DNA of 53,648 nucleotides. It comes from Listeria grandensis FSL F6-0971 (GTDB taxonomy: Bacteria > Bacillota > Bacilli > Lactobacillales > Listeriaceae). Below are positions 30,195-38,852 of this stretch, one piece after another; positions within the stretch are counted from its first letter, which is position 1, and each line of letters starts with the position of its first letter. The DNA is taken from positions 1 to 53,648 of the forward strand of contig NZ_AODD01000029.1 of NCBI RefSeq assembly GCF_000525835.1, written 5' to 3'. Below the pieces are notes generated by a model. It saw only the letters and a program-made list of their open reading frames with translations, was not told where the DNA came from and did not search any database. The position numbers and the translations under genes are program-made.

Positions 30195-31247
30195 CTATTT
30201 ATTAGGAATCTGTAGTGTTATGGTTGTTCCCTTATCTTCAGAGCTGTCTACTTGGATCGTCATGCCATGTAAATCTGCAATACGCTTTACAATCGAAAGC
30301 CCAAGTCCGCTACCACCGATTTTGGCTTGCCTGGAAATGTCAGCCTTATAAAATCGTTCGAAAATGCGTAGCTGGTCGGCTTTGGAAATACCGATGCCGC
30401 TGTCTTGGATCGTGACCTGGGTTTGTTGTTGTTTGTTTTGTGTGAGCGAGACTTGAATGGTCCCGTTCTCAGGGGTAAACTTGATGGCGTTGTGAAACAG
30501 GTTTTGCCATATTTGGTAGAGTAAGGATTCGTCGCCATAAAATTTAGTTGGCTCTAGTTCCACGATCACGTCGATATGTTTGCTTTGCCATTGCGGCTCA
30601 GTGGTTAGGATCAAATCGCGGATTTGGTAGTCCAGCCTGAATTCCGTCGAGTGGAGTTGGTAATCATTTTTTTCGAGCGCAGTTAATTTGAGTAGATTCT
30701 CGCTAATTTTGGATAGTCGGTTTGTTTCTGCTTGGATGATTTCGAGGTAATGGGTGCGTTTTTCGCTGTCGAGATTATTGTCTTGAAGTAGTTTGGTGAA
30801 GCCGGAAATGGAAGTGAGCGGTGATTGGATTTCGTGTGAAACATTGGCGATAAAGTCTTGCCGTAACGTTTCCATTTCACCGAGTTGTTCAGCCATTTTT
30901 TCGACTTGGAGCACGGTATCGCGAATATTGCCGTCGTCCATTCTTTGTAATGGACGGAGTTGTTCGCTGATCTGAAAGTTACCACGCCCTATTTCTTCTA
31001 ACACGGCACCGAATATTTTGAAATAGGCGCGTTCATGCCGAAAAAAGTAGCGACTGAGAATAAAGCCGATTATTACCATCAGTGTGAGTCCGCCAGCTGC
31101 GATTGTTGCTTGCTCCCAAATCGCATGCCAGGAGAAATCATACTTTGTTTTTAGCCAGGTGAAGATGGTGTAGGAGGCGAGATTGCTTAGGACGAAAAAG
31201 ATAGCAACCATCAAACTACTGATAAGCGCTTTTAGTTTGGTCACCAT
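30195..31247 (-). CDS. Sensor histidine kinase
   Basis: The 350-residue membrane kinase has two N-terminal helices around a short outer loop, which suits sensing inside or at the membrane. The H-box is FIANVSHEIQSPLTSISGF near residue 138. Catalytic motifs are NLFHNAIKFTPENG (N box), DSGIGIS (G1), ERFYKADISR (F) and GGSGLGLSIVKR (G2). It overlaps the response regulator by one base (TAATG). The small sensor loop and the ABC exporter next door recall antimicrobial-peptide detoxification modules, but the exporter is of another type. Confidence 0.92.
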   Translation of the reverse strand: MVTKLKALISSLMVAIFFVLSNLASYTIFTWLKTKYDFSWHAIWEQATIAAGGLTLMVIIGFILSRYFFRHERAYFKIFGAVLEEIGRGNFQISEQLRPLQRMDDGNIRDTVLQVEKMAEQLGEMETLRQDFIANVSHEIQSPLTSISGFTKLLQDNNLDSEKRTHYLEIIQAETNRLSKISENLLKLTALEKNDYQLHSTEFRLDYQIRDLILTTEPQWQSKHIDVIVELEPTKFYGDESLLYQIWQNLFHNAIKFTPENGTIQVSLTQNKQQQTQVTIQDSGIGISKADQLRIFERFYKADISRQAKIGGSGLGLSIVKRIADLHGMTIQVDSSEDKGTTITLQIPNK

Positions 31248-31918
31248 TATATTTCCTCCAGACGATAGCCAAGTCCGCGAATAGTGCGGATCGAAAAACC
31301 AGATTGTTCGGCGGGGAATTTCTCGCGTAGCCGTTTGATATGGACGTCGACAGTGCGTTCATCGCCTTCATAATCATAACCCCAAATTTCTTCGATGAGC
31401 TGTTCTCTAGAAAAGGTTTTATCGGGATAGCCAGCTAATCGAAACAGTAATTGGAATTCTTTGAGTGGTAATGTAATCGACTTGTTTTGGAGTACAATGA
31501 TCATCTCTTTTTCGTTTAGTGAGATCTTACCGATACGGATTTCTTGGGTCGCTAAAATTTGATAGCGTTTTAGAAGGACGCGGATCCTGGCTACTAATTC
31601 TTCGGGAGCGAAGGGTTTGACAACGTAGTCATCGGCGCCTAGACTAAAACCTTTGATTTTTTGCTCGATTTCTCCACGTGCTGTCAGAAAAATGACAGGA
31701 ATCTCTTGAAAATTTTTAATGGCACTGCATAGTTCCCAGCCATCCATGTTTGGCATCATGATATCAATAATCGCCAAGTCAACCGTTGTTTTTTCAAGGA
31801 CTGCAAGGGCATCCATGCCATCTTCTGCATTGAAAACGGTGAAGCCTTCTTTTTCTAGAAAAATCGTGACGAGCTCGCGAATGTTGCTATCATCGTCTAC
31901 CATCAAAATGCGATTCAT
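31247..31918 (-). CDS. OmpR-family response regulator
   Basis: The 223-residue protein has a receiver domain (LMVDDDSNIREL; phospho-acceptor Asp in LAIIDIMMPNMDGW; Lys in DDYVVKPF) and a winged-helix DNA-binding domain (LPLKEFQLLFRLAGYPDKTFSREQLIEEIWG region, VDVHIKRLREK, TIRGLGYRLEE). ATG at 31918 follows TTTGGAGGTGG. A 30-bp palindrome lies just upstream (31946-31975) and may be its operator. Confidence 0.94.
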   Translation of the reverse strand: MNRILMVDDDSNIRELVTIFLEKEGFTVFNAEDGMDALAVLEKTTVDLAIIDIMMPNMDGWELCSAIKNFQEIPVIFLTARGEIEQKIKGFSLGADDYVVKPFAPEELVARIRVLLKRYQILATQEIRIGKISLNEKEMIIVLQNKSITLPLKEFQLLFRLAGYPDKTFSREQLIEEIWGYDYEGDERTVDVHIKRLREKFPAEQSGFSIRTIRGLGYRLEEI

Positions 31919-31945
31919 TGTTTCCACCTCCAAATTGTATGTATA

Positions 31946-31975
31946 GCCTCGATATTTCCCGGGAAATATCGAGGC
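31946..31975. repeat. 30-bp perfect palindrome with core shared at 14869
   Basis: GCCTCGATATTTCCC (31946-31960) is followed directly by its exact complement, with no loop. The 18-base core equals that at 14872-14889. A T-rich run follows on the plus strand, but no plus-strand gene enters here. On the minus strand, where both flanking genes lie, there is no T-tract. An operator fits better than a terminator. Confidence 0.8.
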
Positions 31976-31986
31976 CTTTTGTTTAT

Positions 31987-33723
31987 TTAAGTCAATTGTT
32001 GTTCTGCGAATGTTGCGTATAGTGGGTGACTTGCAACGAGTTCGCTATGTGTTCCGCGCCCTGTTATTTCGCCGTGTTCGATAAATAGGATTTGATTGGC
32101 GTTCACGATAGTCGATAAGCGGTGGGCAATCACGAATGTTGTTCGACCTTCCATCAAGTTCGCCAAAGCTTGTTGTACGATGCGTTCTGATTGGCTATCA
32201 AGGCTTGCAGTCGCTTCATCTAGCATCAAAATTTTAGGATCACGAAGAAAGGCACGCGCAATCGCGATGCGCTGACGTTGACCACCAGAAAGTTTCACAC
32301 CACGTTCCCCAACTTCTGTATCTAGTTGGTTTGGTAATTTTGCAATGAAGGTGTCGGCGTAAGCGAGTTTCGTTACTGCCCAAAGCTCATCATCACTGAA
32401 TTCTTTATCTAAACCATAACATAAATTATCGCGAATTGTACCGGAAAGCATCGCACTCTCTTGGGAAACATAGCCAATCTGACTGCGCCAAGAGTGAATC
32501 GAAATCTCATTTAGAGGCTGATTGCCAACCAAAATCTCGCCGGAATTCGTCTTGTAATAGCGTTCCAGTAGGGCAAATAAAGTCGACTTACCGCCGCCAC
32601 TAGGACCTGCGAAAGCAATAACTTCACCGGGGCTAGTTTCAAACGAAATGTCTTGCAAAATCGGCTCATTTTCATTATAGGAGAAAAAGAGATTATTTGC
32701 AGTAATTTTCTTACCGCTAACATCGACTTTCGCACCTTCATAAATGTTTTCTTCTTCATGTTCCAAAATTTCAGAGATACGTTCTGTAGCACCTTTGGAT
32801 TTTTGGAGTTGGGTGAAGAATGTAACGAAAGATGTTACTGGGACGATGATTTGGAATAGGTAAAGCAGAAATGCGATCAAAGTACCGGTGGAAAGTGTGC
32901 CAGCTGAGACACGGATACCGCCGTAGCCGATAATACCAACGATGACACCCATGACAACAAATAGCATCAATGGCCCAATAACGGCTGTTACCTTGGCTTC
33001 GCGGACACCGAATCTTAGCAGGCGCGAAATTCCGGATGTACCGTCACTGATTTCTTTTGCTTCTGCATTTGATGATTTTACAAGGCGGACCTCGGATAAT
33101 GTTTGGCTAATAGAGCCAGTGAAATTCGCTGTTTCTTTTTGCATACCGCGCGATATTTTGAACATTTTTTGTCCAAGTGGGGCGATGATCAGTGCTGTAA
33201 TGGGAACAGCGATGATAAGTAGTAGTGTCATTTTCCAGTCCATAACGAACAGGATTGCAATGGAACCGATGACAGAAATGACTCCCGTTACGAATTGAGG
33301 TAAGCTGTCGGCGATCAGTTCTTTAATGACGACGGTATCATTCACCATCCGGCTAACCATTTCGCCTGATTTCGTATTGTCAAAATAAGAAACAGGGAGG
33401 TTGAGCGTCTTCTTCCATAGTTTTTCGCGCATCGAAGCGACCATTTTCTGCCCCATCAAATTGAGCAAGAAGATCGCAAAACCATTCGTTACGGCTTGCA
33501 AGACGAAGACGGCGACGATGGTTGTGATTAGTTGCCAGCTCAGTGAAGAAGGCGAGAAGCCATCGATTAGGTTTTTTGTGAAGAGGGGAATGAGCAACCC
33601 CGCTGCTGTTGTGACTAAACTTGCTAAAAAACCGCCAATGATGACAGCTTTTGAAGGTCTAGTTGAGATAAGTAGTTGGAAGAATTGTTTCCAACTGTAA
33701 GATGACTCTGATTTCTTTTTCAT
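31987..33723 (-). CDS. BmrA-like ABC multidrug exporter (half-transporter)
   Basis: The 578-residue protein fuses six membrane helices with a C-terminal ATPase, the homodimeric exporter layout. DNTKSGEMVSRMVNDT is the coupling region. Walker A is AGPSGGGKSTL near residue 374, the Q loop YVSQESAML, the signature KLSGGQRQRIA, Walker B ILMLDEATASLDS and the switch IAHRLST. It is closest in pattern to BmrA-type drug or lipid exporters. ATG at 33723 follows AAAGGAATG. The two-component genes downstream may be co-regulated. Confidence 0.93.
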   Translation of the reverse strand: MKKKSESSYSWKQFFQLLISTRPSKAVIIGGFLASLVTTAAGLLIPLFTKNLIDGFSPSSLSWQLITTIVAVFVLQAVTNGFAIFLLNLMGQKMVASMREKLWKKTLNLPVSYFDNTKSGEMVSRMVNDTVVIKELIADSLPQFVTGVISVIGSIAILFVMDWKMTLLLIIAVPITALIIAPLGQKMFKISRGMQKETANFTGSISQTLSEVRLVKSSNAEAKEISDGTSGISRLLRFGVREAKVTAVIGPLMLFVVMGVIVGIIGYGGIRVSAGTLSTGTLIAFLLYLFQIIVPVTSFVTFFTQLQKSKGATERISEILEHEEENIYEGAKVDVSGKKITANNLFFSYNENEPILQDISFETSPGEVIAFAGPSGGGKSTLFALLERYYKTNSGEILVGNQPLNEISIHSWRSQIGYVSQESAMLSGTIRDNLCYGLDKEFSDDELWAVTKLAYADTFIAKLPNQLDTEVGERGVKLSGGQRQRIAIARAFLRDPKILMLDEATASLDSQSERIVQQALANLMEGRTTFVIAHRLSTIVNANQILFIEHGEITGRGTHSELVASHPLYATFAEQQLT

Positions 33724-34055
33724 AATTTCTTCATTCCTTTCGAGTTGTGCTATCTGTTGAGGTTTCCCTCCTGCCACTCTAATATATAGCATGAATATGA
33801 ATGGAATATGAACAGCTTCAAATGTAATAAAAAGTACATTGGATATTCATTCTAAAAATAGTTTCAAAATTAACAAAAATAATGGTTTAATTGCTTATTA
33901 AGGGAATCATATGACTAAAAAGTACCTAAAAATCATGTTTTTGTGAAGTTTTCGTTGTGTTAAAGAAGCTATGTTACAGTAATATAGTAGTCATTTTTAG
34001 TTATCATATGTTATAATTCAAGAATACATCGATTAGAAAGTGAGAAGGAGAGCCT
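33724..34055. other. AT-rich divergent intergenic region
   Basis: This stretch of over 330 bases separates the minus-strand exporter from the plus-strand Crp/Fnr gene. It is strongly AT-rich. I see no open frame with a ribosome site. A -10-like TATAAT near 34012 could serve the regulator gene, but no good -35 pairs with it. Confidence 0.5.
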
Positions 34056-34727
34056 ATGCTATTTCTAAAAGAAAGAGATTCAATAGTTACTGTAGCTAAG
34101 TTAATAGAGTATTGCTTTGAACACCCAGATTTTAAAAAATATTGCTCGGTTAGACGTACGAAAAAAGGAGACGTTTTGAGGAGCAAGCAAGACGAAGAAT
34201 TCAAAATATACTTTATTTTGAGTGGCATCTATGGATTAGTAATACAGGACGATAAGCCAAAAGGTGGCATTACACGTTTTTTAGGGAAACATGATTGTTT
34301 CGGGTTATATCACTTGTATTATGATATTTGGGAGCCGAATCTTTTGATGCAGAGCCTAGGCCACGGCGAAATTATGGAAGTGGATAGTACCTTCTTGTTT
34401 TCCATTTTGGACCAGCAGGAAGAAGATGTGTTTTTCATGGTTCAATATTTGGCGCATGAGTTACGGGAATCACAATACTTCTGCAAGCTTACTTTTTTAA
34501 AGAAGGAAGAGCGAATCAGAAAGGCTTTACTTAAGTGTGGACTTGAGCTAGGGACACTGACGGAAGATGGTATCATTTTGCCCCGCCAAGTAACACAGGA
34601 AGTTTTAGGAAGGTATACAAATACGTCACGGGAATATGTAGCCCACACGGTGATGAAGTTGATTGAGGCTGGCGTAATTCGAAATAGGCCGAAGCCGTTA
34701 CTTATTGTTGATAAACATCGATTATAG
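34056..34727 (+). CDS. Crp/Fnr family transcriptional regulator
   Basis: The 223-residue protein has an N-terminal cyclic-nucleotide-binding-like barrel (FKIYFILSGIYGLVIQDD near residue 50) and a C-terminal winged helix (ILPRQVTQEVLGRYTNTSREYVAHTVMKL near residue 174). It lacks the Cys cluster of FNR and the cAMP-contact residues are not evident. The general form recalls the PrfA/Crp-like regulators that are numerous in Listeria. The effector and targets are unknown. GAAGGAGAG lies ahead of the ATG. Confidence 0.85.
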   Translation: MLFLKERDSIVTVAKLIEYCFEHPDFKKYCSVRRTKKGDVLRSKQDEEFKIYFILSGIYGLVIQDDKPKGGITRFLGKHDCFGLYHLYYDIWEPNLLMQSLGHGEIMEVDSTFLFSILDQQEEDVFFMVQYLAHELRESQYFCKLTFLKKEERIRKALLKCGLELGTLTEDGIILPRQVTQEVLGRYTNTSREYVAHTVMKLIEAGVIRNRPKPLLIVDKHRL

Positions 34728-34738
34728 ATGCAATATGC

Positions 34739-34775
34739 TAGGTATGACACCAATGTCATGCCTAATTTTTTTTTG
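34739..34775 (+). terminator. Terminator after Crp/Fnr gene
   Basis: TAGGTATGACA and TGTCATGCCTA form an 11-pair stem with one G-T pair and a four-base loop, followed by nine T. Confidence 0.92.
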
Positions 34776-34865
34776 TAAAAAGCGGTTCGGGAGACATTCG
34801 ACAATAAAAGGTATACAATGGGATGGAAGTTATGAAAGCGTTTAACGCATATGAGGAGGATGAAC

Positions 34866-35510
34866 ATGAAATTTTTTATTGATACTGCAAATGTAGAGGA
34901 AATCCGTAAGGCGAACCGAATGGGATTCATTGCTGGGGTGACAACGAACCCGTCATTGATAGCAAAGGAAGGCCGCGATTTTAATCAGGTGATTGAGGAA
35001 ATTACGTCGATTGTGGATGGACCAATCAGCGGGGAAGTCGTGAGCTTAGAAGCAGAAAAAATGATTGAAGAAGGTCGCGTGATTGCGAAAATCCATCCGA
35101 ATATGGTCGTTAAGATTCCGATGACGGGTGAAGGTTTGGCTGCAGTTGCGGTACTGAATAAGGAAGGTATTAAGACGAACGTGACGCTTGTTTTCTCGGC
35201 AGCGCAGGCTTTACTTGCGGCACGAGCGGGTGCTACATATGTTTCGCCGTTCCTTGGACGCTTAGATGATATTGGTTCGGACGGCTTGATTTTGATTCGG
35301 GATATTGCGGAAATTTTTGAGGTGCACGATATTGAAACGGAGATTATTTCGGCGAGTGTGCGTCATCCGATTCACGTGATTGAGTGCGCGCGTGCTGGTG
35401 CGGATATTGCGACAATACCGTTTAAAGTGTACGAGCAAATGTTGAAGCATCCGCTAACCGATTCAGGGATTGAGAAATTCTTGGCGGATTGGGAAGCGAC
35501 TCAGAAATAA
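34866..35510 (+). CDS. Fructose-6-phosphate aldolase/TalC-type transaldolase
   Basis: The 214-residue barrel enzyme is of the short transaldolase class. [26 protein letters not shown] near residue 24, the Schiff-base Lys in [11 protein letters not shown] near residue 84 and [11 protein letters not shown] near residue 128 are all present. Members interconvert fructose-6-phosphate and sedoheptulose-7-phosphate or split fructose-6-phosphate; motifs alone do not separate these. ATG at 34866 follows GAGGAGG. Its stop overlaps the next gene's ATG. Confidence 0.9.
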   Translation: MKFFIDTANVEEIRKANRMGFIAGVTTNPSLIAKEGRDFNQVIEEITSIVDGPISGEVVSLEAEKMIEEGRVIAKIHPNMVVKIPMTGEGLAAVAVLNKEGIKTNVTLVFSAAQALLAARAGATYVSPFLGRLDDIGSDGLILIRDIAEIFEVHDIETEIISASVRHPIHVIECARAGADIATIPFKVYEQMLKHPLTDSGIEKFLADWEATQK

Positions 35511-35857
35511 TGAATAAGCAGTATATTGTAAAAGTAGCGCATCAACCGACAGAGTCAAGTCCGCTCTTTGTGAATAAAAATGAGGATTTGTGGATTGGCG
35601 AGCGCGCCGGAAATACAGGTTGGATCACTTGCACAACAAAAATGTCTGGAAAAACTGGCTTGGTTCCAGAACAAATCCTATCGCGCGCCAGTTTGGATGC
35701 AAAATCAGGTACGGCGACAGAAGATTATTCGGCGCGTGAGTTAGTTGTGCAGACTGGTGACAAAGTGGAGAGTAATCGCGAATTGAACGGTTGGGCTTGG
35801 TGTATCGATGAGGACGACAATGCTGGATGGTTGCCAATTCAAAAACTGAAACGATAA
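35510..35857 (+). CDS. Tandem SH3-like domain protein
   Basis: The 115-residue cytoplasmic protein appears to be two SH3-like modules. The first runs from YIVKVAHQ with DLWIGERAGNTGWI and TGLVPEQIL. The second has DYSARELVVQTGD, LNGWAWCIDED and AGWLPIQKLKR. Such variant SH3 proteins occur as small stand-alone binders, partners unknown. It overlaps the aldolase gene (TAATG), so it is translated with it. Confidence 0.75.
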   Translation: MNKQYIVKVAHQPTESSPLFVNKNEDLWIGERAGNTGWITCTTKMSGKTGLVPEQILSRASLDAKSGTATEDYSARELVVQTGDKVESNRELNGWAWCIDEDDNAGWLPIQKLKR

Positions 35858-35863
35858 ATGATA

Positions 35864-35925
35864 AAGAAGGAGGCTGGTGCATCAGGGTGTCTAAATCCCC
35901 AAGTGTTCCAGCCTTTTCTTACGTT
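35864..35925 (+). terminator. Terminator after SH3 gene
   Basis: AGAAGGAGGCTGG pairs with CCAGCCTTTTCTT across a 28-base loop, with a T-rich end. Confidence 0.65.
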
Positions 35926-36440
35926 TAGTCAAGCAGTAAGCTTCACCAAAATAAGTAGCCAATTTAGGCATACCAAATGAAGCCTATCTCTTTTTAATTA
36001 TAGTAGGATCCATACATAGCGTGGTGTTGTCATTTGTATTTATAAATGATTCAACAATAGAGTAGCATCCAATAAGGCTTTTCTTTAAGATAGAGGAATC
36101 TCAAAAGGTATAGGCAAAACGAACGTGGAACTATACCGCATGAACTTAATAGGAGTGTAGGATTAAGGTGTGGTATATTAGGAGTTTATGAATTTAAATA
36201 GGATTTTTTTCTATAAATCGTTTCGGGACTAGGAAATTTTTTTGCTAGCGGCAAATTTTCCTCATATGAATCAATGTATCATTTTTGGGGAGCGTGTGAG
36301 AGTGGATAAATGTCAATAAAGTAGACAGTAAAATAGCTAATAGAATATTCCAAAGTATATGTTACGATATACACTTGACTTATTAGAAACATTAATGTAA
36401 CGTTTAATTTGTAAGCGGATACATAGGTAAGGAGGTTGGG
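35926..36440. other. AT-rich intergenic region with no clear gene
   Basis: Over 500 bases lie between the SH3 terminator and the next small gene. I see an inverted AGGAAATTT...AAATTTTCCT hairpin near 36230-36263. A possible promoter (TTGACT near 36374, TAACGT 17 bases on) could drive the short gene at 36441. No open frame here has coding character. Base composition changes from the sugar genes to an accessory, AT-rich type here. Confidence 0.5.
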
Positions 36441-36503
36441 ATGAAAAAGAGAGTAACAGTTAATGCTGTAGTAATAAACGAAGTCTGGGTCTCGAAAGAG
36501 TAA
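36441..36503 (+). CDS. 20-residue peptide with a strong ribosome binding site
   Basis: ATG at 36441 follows TAAGGAGGTTGGG and encodes MKKRVTVNAVVINEVWVSKE before TAA. The ribosome site is the best for several hundred bases. It could be a leader peptide, a signalling peptide or the truncated start of a lost gene. No secretion signal is present. Two genes for membrane and secreted proteins follow. Confidence 0.4.
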   Translation: MKKRVTVNAVVINEVWVSKE

Positions 36504-36607
36504 GGTCAGTCCTTTGTTGGCTTGAATTGCAAATAGCGCCCTAGCTCATTTCAATATAGTACGAAGAGCATGCAAGGGCCTGTTTTATTAGTAAGGAGAT
36601 GGATGAT

Positions 36608-36784
36608 TTGAAAAAAAATATAATTGGTTTGTTTTTCGGGATACTTATTCTAGTAATAGTAGGTGTGTACATTTCATACGTCTATATGAATCAAAATTTT
36701 ATTTGGATTGCGGGTATACTTTTATTGCTAGGAACAGCATTTAACTGGTATTTGTATAACAAATATTTGTCTAAAAAACATTAA
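36608..36784 (+). CDS. Small two-helix membrane protein
   Basis: The 58-residue product has two hydrophobic helices (about residues 5-26 and 32-52) and a basic end (NKYLSKKH). TTG at 36608 is spaced correctly from TAAGGAG; ATG at 36599 is too close. The gene is 11 bases upstream of a secreted protein with a bacteriocin-like C-terminus, so an immunity-type role is possible. No family recognised. Confidence 0.6.
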   Translation: MKKNIIGLFFGILILVIVGVYISYVYMNQNFIWIAGILLLLGTAFNWYLYNKYLSKKH

Positions 36785-36795
36785 GGAGCGAAATG

Positions 36796-37437
36796 ATGAA
36801 AAAATTTATTATAGTGTTAACATCAGTCATGTTATTTTCCATTTCAATTATGCCTTTATCTACATATGCAACTGAAGGGGATGTTTCTACAGAAACTTAC
36901 TACAATGGTGAAAATTTCACGGCAACTAAAGATGGAAATACGCTAGTTATTCAAGATAAACAAACGAGTGAAACAGTTACGTTAGAGATGAAAGATGATG
37001 AGAATGGAGTCATGACATCAGAAACTGGTGAAACGGAACATGTTCACAGAGACGAAGAAGGAAATGTTTATGTAAATAATAAATTAGAAGTAGCTGCCGA
37101 GGCTGATTTAGAAGATACTATCGACACTCCTAAGCTGTTGCTACGGGCGACTAAGTGGATATATGTTCAAACAACGAAGTACAATACGTCAACACAAGGG
37201 AATATGAGAAGTATAGCACTGGGTATTCTTTCTTTCATGCCCATCAAAGGTCCCATTTTTGGGATAGTCGGCATCATTGATGCTGCAAGATCCATGGGTG
37301 CTAAAACGTTATATGTGAGGGTGAAACAGTACAGAACGAGTGGGTATCAGTTTTATAAATATGATTCGTATTTTTATGCGAATGCAAGCTTGACAAAGTT
37401 GGTTAAAAAGATATCTGAAACAAAGCGGATGTGGTGA
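36796..37437 (+). CDS. Secreted protein with hydrophobic bacteriocin-like C-terminal segment
   Basis: The 213-residue product has a clear signal peptide (to about STYA, residue 25). An acidic domain follows up to about residue 110, then a hydrophobic, glycine-rich stretch (ALGILSFMPIKGPIFGIVGI near residue 148) and a basic Tyr-rich tail. This acidic-then-membrane-active layout recalls large secreted bacteriocins with a leader-like acidic region, such as geobacillin-26-like proteins. That comparison is from general form, not a search. AAGGAG precedes the start. Confidence 0.65.
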   Translation: MKKFIIVLTSVMLFSISIMPLSTYATEGDVSTETYYNGENFTATKDGNTLVIQDKQTSETVTLEMKDDENGVMTSETGETEHVHRDEEGNVYVNNKLEVAAEADLEDTIDTPKLLLRATKWIYVQTTKYNTSTQGNMRSIALGILSFMPIKGPIFGIVGIIDAARSMGAKTLYVRVKQYRTSGYQFYKYDSYFYANASLTKLVKKISETKRMW

Positions 37438-37456
37438 TAGACTAGACGACAAATTG

Positions 37457-37520
37457 AGATAGTAAAGACAGTGGGAAGACCATGACAATGGTTCCCTACT
37501 GCCTGTACTATCTTTGTTTT
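37457..37520 (+). terminator. Long-stem terminator after the secreted protein
   Basis: AGATAGTA and TACTATCT form the base of the stem; CAGTGGGAA/TTCCCTACTG and CCAT/ATGG pair further in. A T-rich run follows. Confidence 0.85.
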
Positions 37521-37607
37521 ATTTTCAGCGATATCTGAGGCCATAATGAGTCAAGATAATATAGCAAAGTTATACGTAGAGTTATCTCAATTAGGAATTG
37601 TAAAATT

Positions 37608-37868
37608 AAATATAAAGGATACTGGAAACTAATTATCGAAGAGACCGGGACAAATTACAATGCGCGTATTCGCAAAGGGAATGCGCATTTGAAGAAAGTC
37701 CTGACACAAGCAGCGCTTGCTCTTAGTCGTGGAAAAGATAACCGTATTAAAGCATTTTTCTGGCGCATTGCTAAATATAAAGGGTCTAAAAAAGCGATTA
37801 TTGCCACCGCATATTTATTACTTCGCATTATTTATCGATTATTAAAAGATAACTCCCGCTATGCGGAA
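37608..37868 (+). mobile_element. IS110-family transposase C-terminal remnant
   Basis: Read in the frame of the downstream gene, this segment gives NARIRKGNAHLKKVLTQAAL and then SRGKDNRIKAFFWRI, KGSKKAIIATAYLLLRIIY and LLKDNSRYAE. This is the conserved end of IS110 (Transposase_20) enzymes. The catalytic DEDD part and N-terminus are absent, so the element is dead. I could not find element ends. The remnant passes straight into another coding sequence without a stop. Confidence 0.85.
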
Positions 37869-38774
37869 GTTGTTACAATGCCATTAGAAGATTTATCATT
37901 TGCAGATGTAGATAGTTCAGTTAGCAATAATCAAGGTTCCTTCACATTAAAATGGGGAGGAGTCGCAAACGCAGCGGGCTATAAAGTATGGCTATCAGAT
38001 GGCTATTTATACAATGGTTATGATGTAGGAGAAAACTATGAATGGACATCTAAAGATAAAGGGATTTGGCCGACAAATCAAGAAATTATAAATGGATTTA
38101 AAGGGCTACATCATGATAATAAGGGGCAAGAATTAGCGAGTAACCCATATGAAGTATACAAAGTAAATAACCCTAATTTCGCGAATACAGAGAACTATTA
38201 TGCTAGGATAACGGCTTATGATGCTAACGGTGAAACGATAGCGCTCCAAAATGCCACGCGTTTTTCATTAGGTGATTCTATCAAGGAAAAAGTTCCTGAC
38301 TTTGAGGCGATGACAAATGAAGAACTTGGCATTAAAGAGGGCGATTACAGCAATGATGAAATGGAAGTAGTGGAGAAAATATATACTGCAGTGGAAGAGA
38401 TTCCTGAATCTGTAGTCAATAGTGGAGAGAGTGAAACTGTTGAATGGCTAGAAAAGGAGACTGGATATCCAGTTGCTGTTACAAATGATGAGCAGTTACA
38501 ATTCTATGTAGAAGATCCTAATCAAATATCGACGTTTGGTGTTGCTGGATGTTCCATAGCAATAGGTTACGCAATTGTTAGTGTTGGTTTTCCAGATGCT
38601 AAGATATTAAAGGCTGCTATGAAAGCTTTGGGTGGTGCTACGAAGTTTGCCAAACAATTTTATATATCGTATAAATATTACGCGAAGAAACGGACTAAAG
38701 CTGCGGCTCTTAAAAAAGACTATCAATTCAATAGGGAAGAATCTAAGATCAGATATGAAAAATGCGTTACTTGA
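37689..38774 (+). CDS. Chimeric ORF: IS110 transposase tail fused to secreted-type protein
   Basis: The 361-codon frame from TTG 37689 has residues 1-60 from an IS110 transposase and the rest from an unrelated protein. After the join comes a fibronectin-III-like domain (SFTLKWGGVANAAGYKVWL near residue 85), an acidic region (residues 215-260), and a glycine/alanine-rich hydrophobic segment (GCSIAIGYAIVSVGFPDAKI near residue 287) with a Lys/Tyr-rich tail. The layout parallels the secreted protein at 36796. The natural start and any signal peptide are missing. No ribosome site precedes the TTG, so expression is uncertain. Confidence 0.7.
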   Translation: MKKVLTQAALALSRGKDNRIKAFFWRIAKYKGSKKAIIATAYLLLRIIYRLLKDNSRYAEVVTMPLEDLSFADVDSSVSNNQGSFTLKWGGVANAAGYKVWLSDGYLYNGYDVGENYEWTSKDKGIWPTNQEIINGFKGLHHDNKGQELASNPYEVYKVNNPNFANTENYYARITAYDANGETIALQNATRFSLGDSIKEKVPDFEAMTNEELGIKEGDYSNDEMEVVEKIYTAVEEIPESVVNSGESETVEWLEKETGYPVAVTNDEQLQFYVEDPNQISTFGVAGCSIAIGYAIVSVGFPDAKILKAAMKALGGATKFAKQFYISYKYYAKKRTKAAALKKDYQFNREESKIRYEKCVT

Positions 38775-38852
38775 TCTGTTGACTTCTGCTATGTTTGGTA
38801 GTTAGTATAGCAAGCATGGTAAAATAGAAGTAAGAAACGGGGGCGGAAAATG

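Noticed and set aside
31946-31975. Palindrome as a terminator of the ABC exporter gene
   Set aside because: The exporter is on the minus strand and no T-tract follows the stem in that direction.
34056-34727. Crp/Fnr gene as prfA itself
   Set aside because: Only the general family features are visible, there is no virulence cluster, and no clear PrfA box is nearby.
37546-37632. 28-codon ORF starting MSQDNIAKLY
   Set aside because: It has only a weak GAGG site, overlaps the IS110 remnant region and no coding character supports it.
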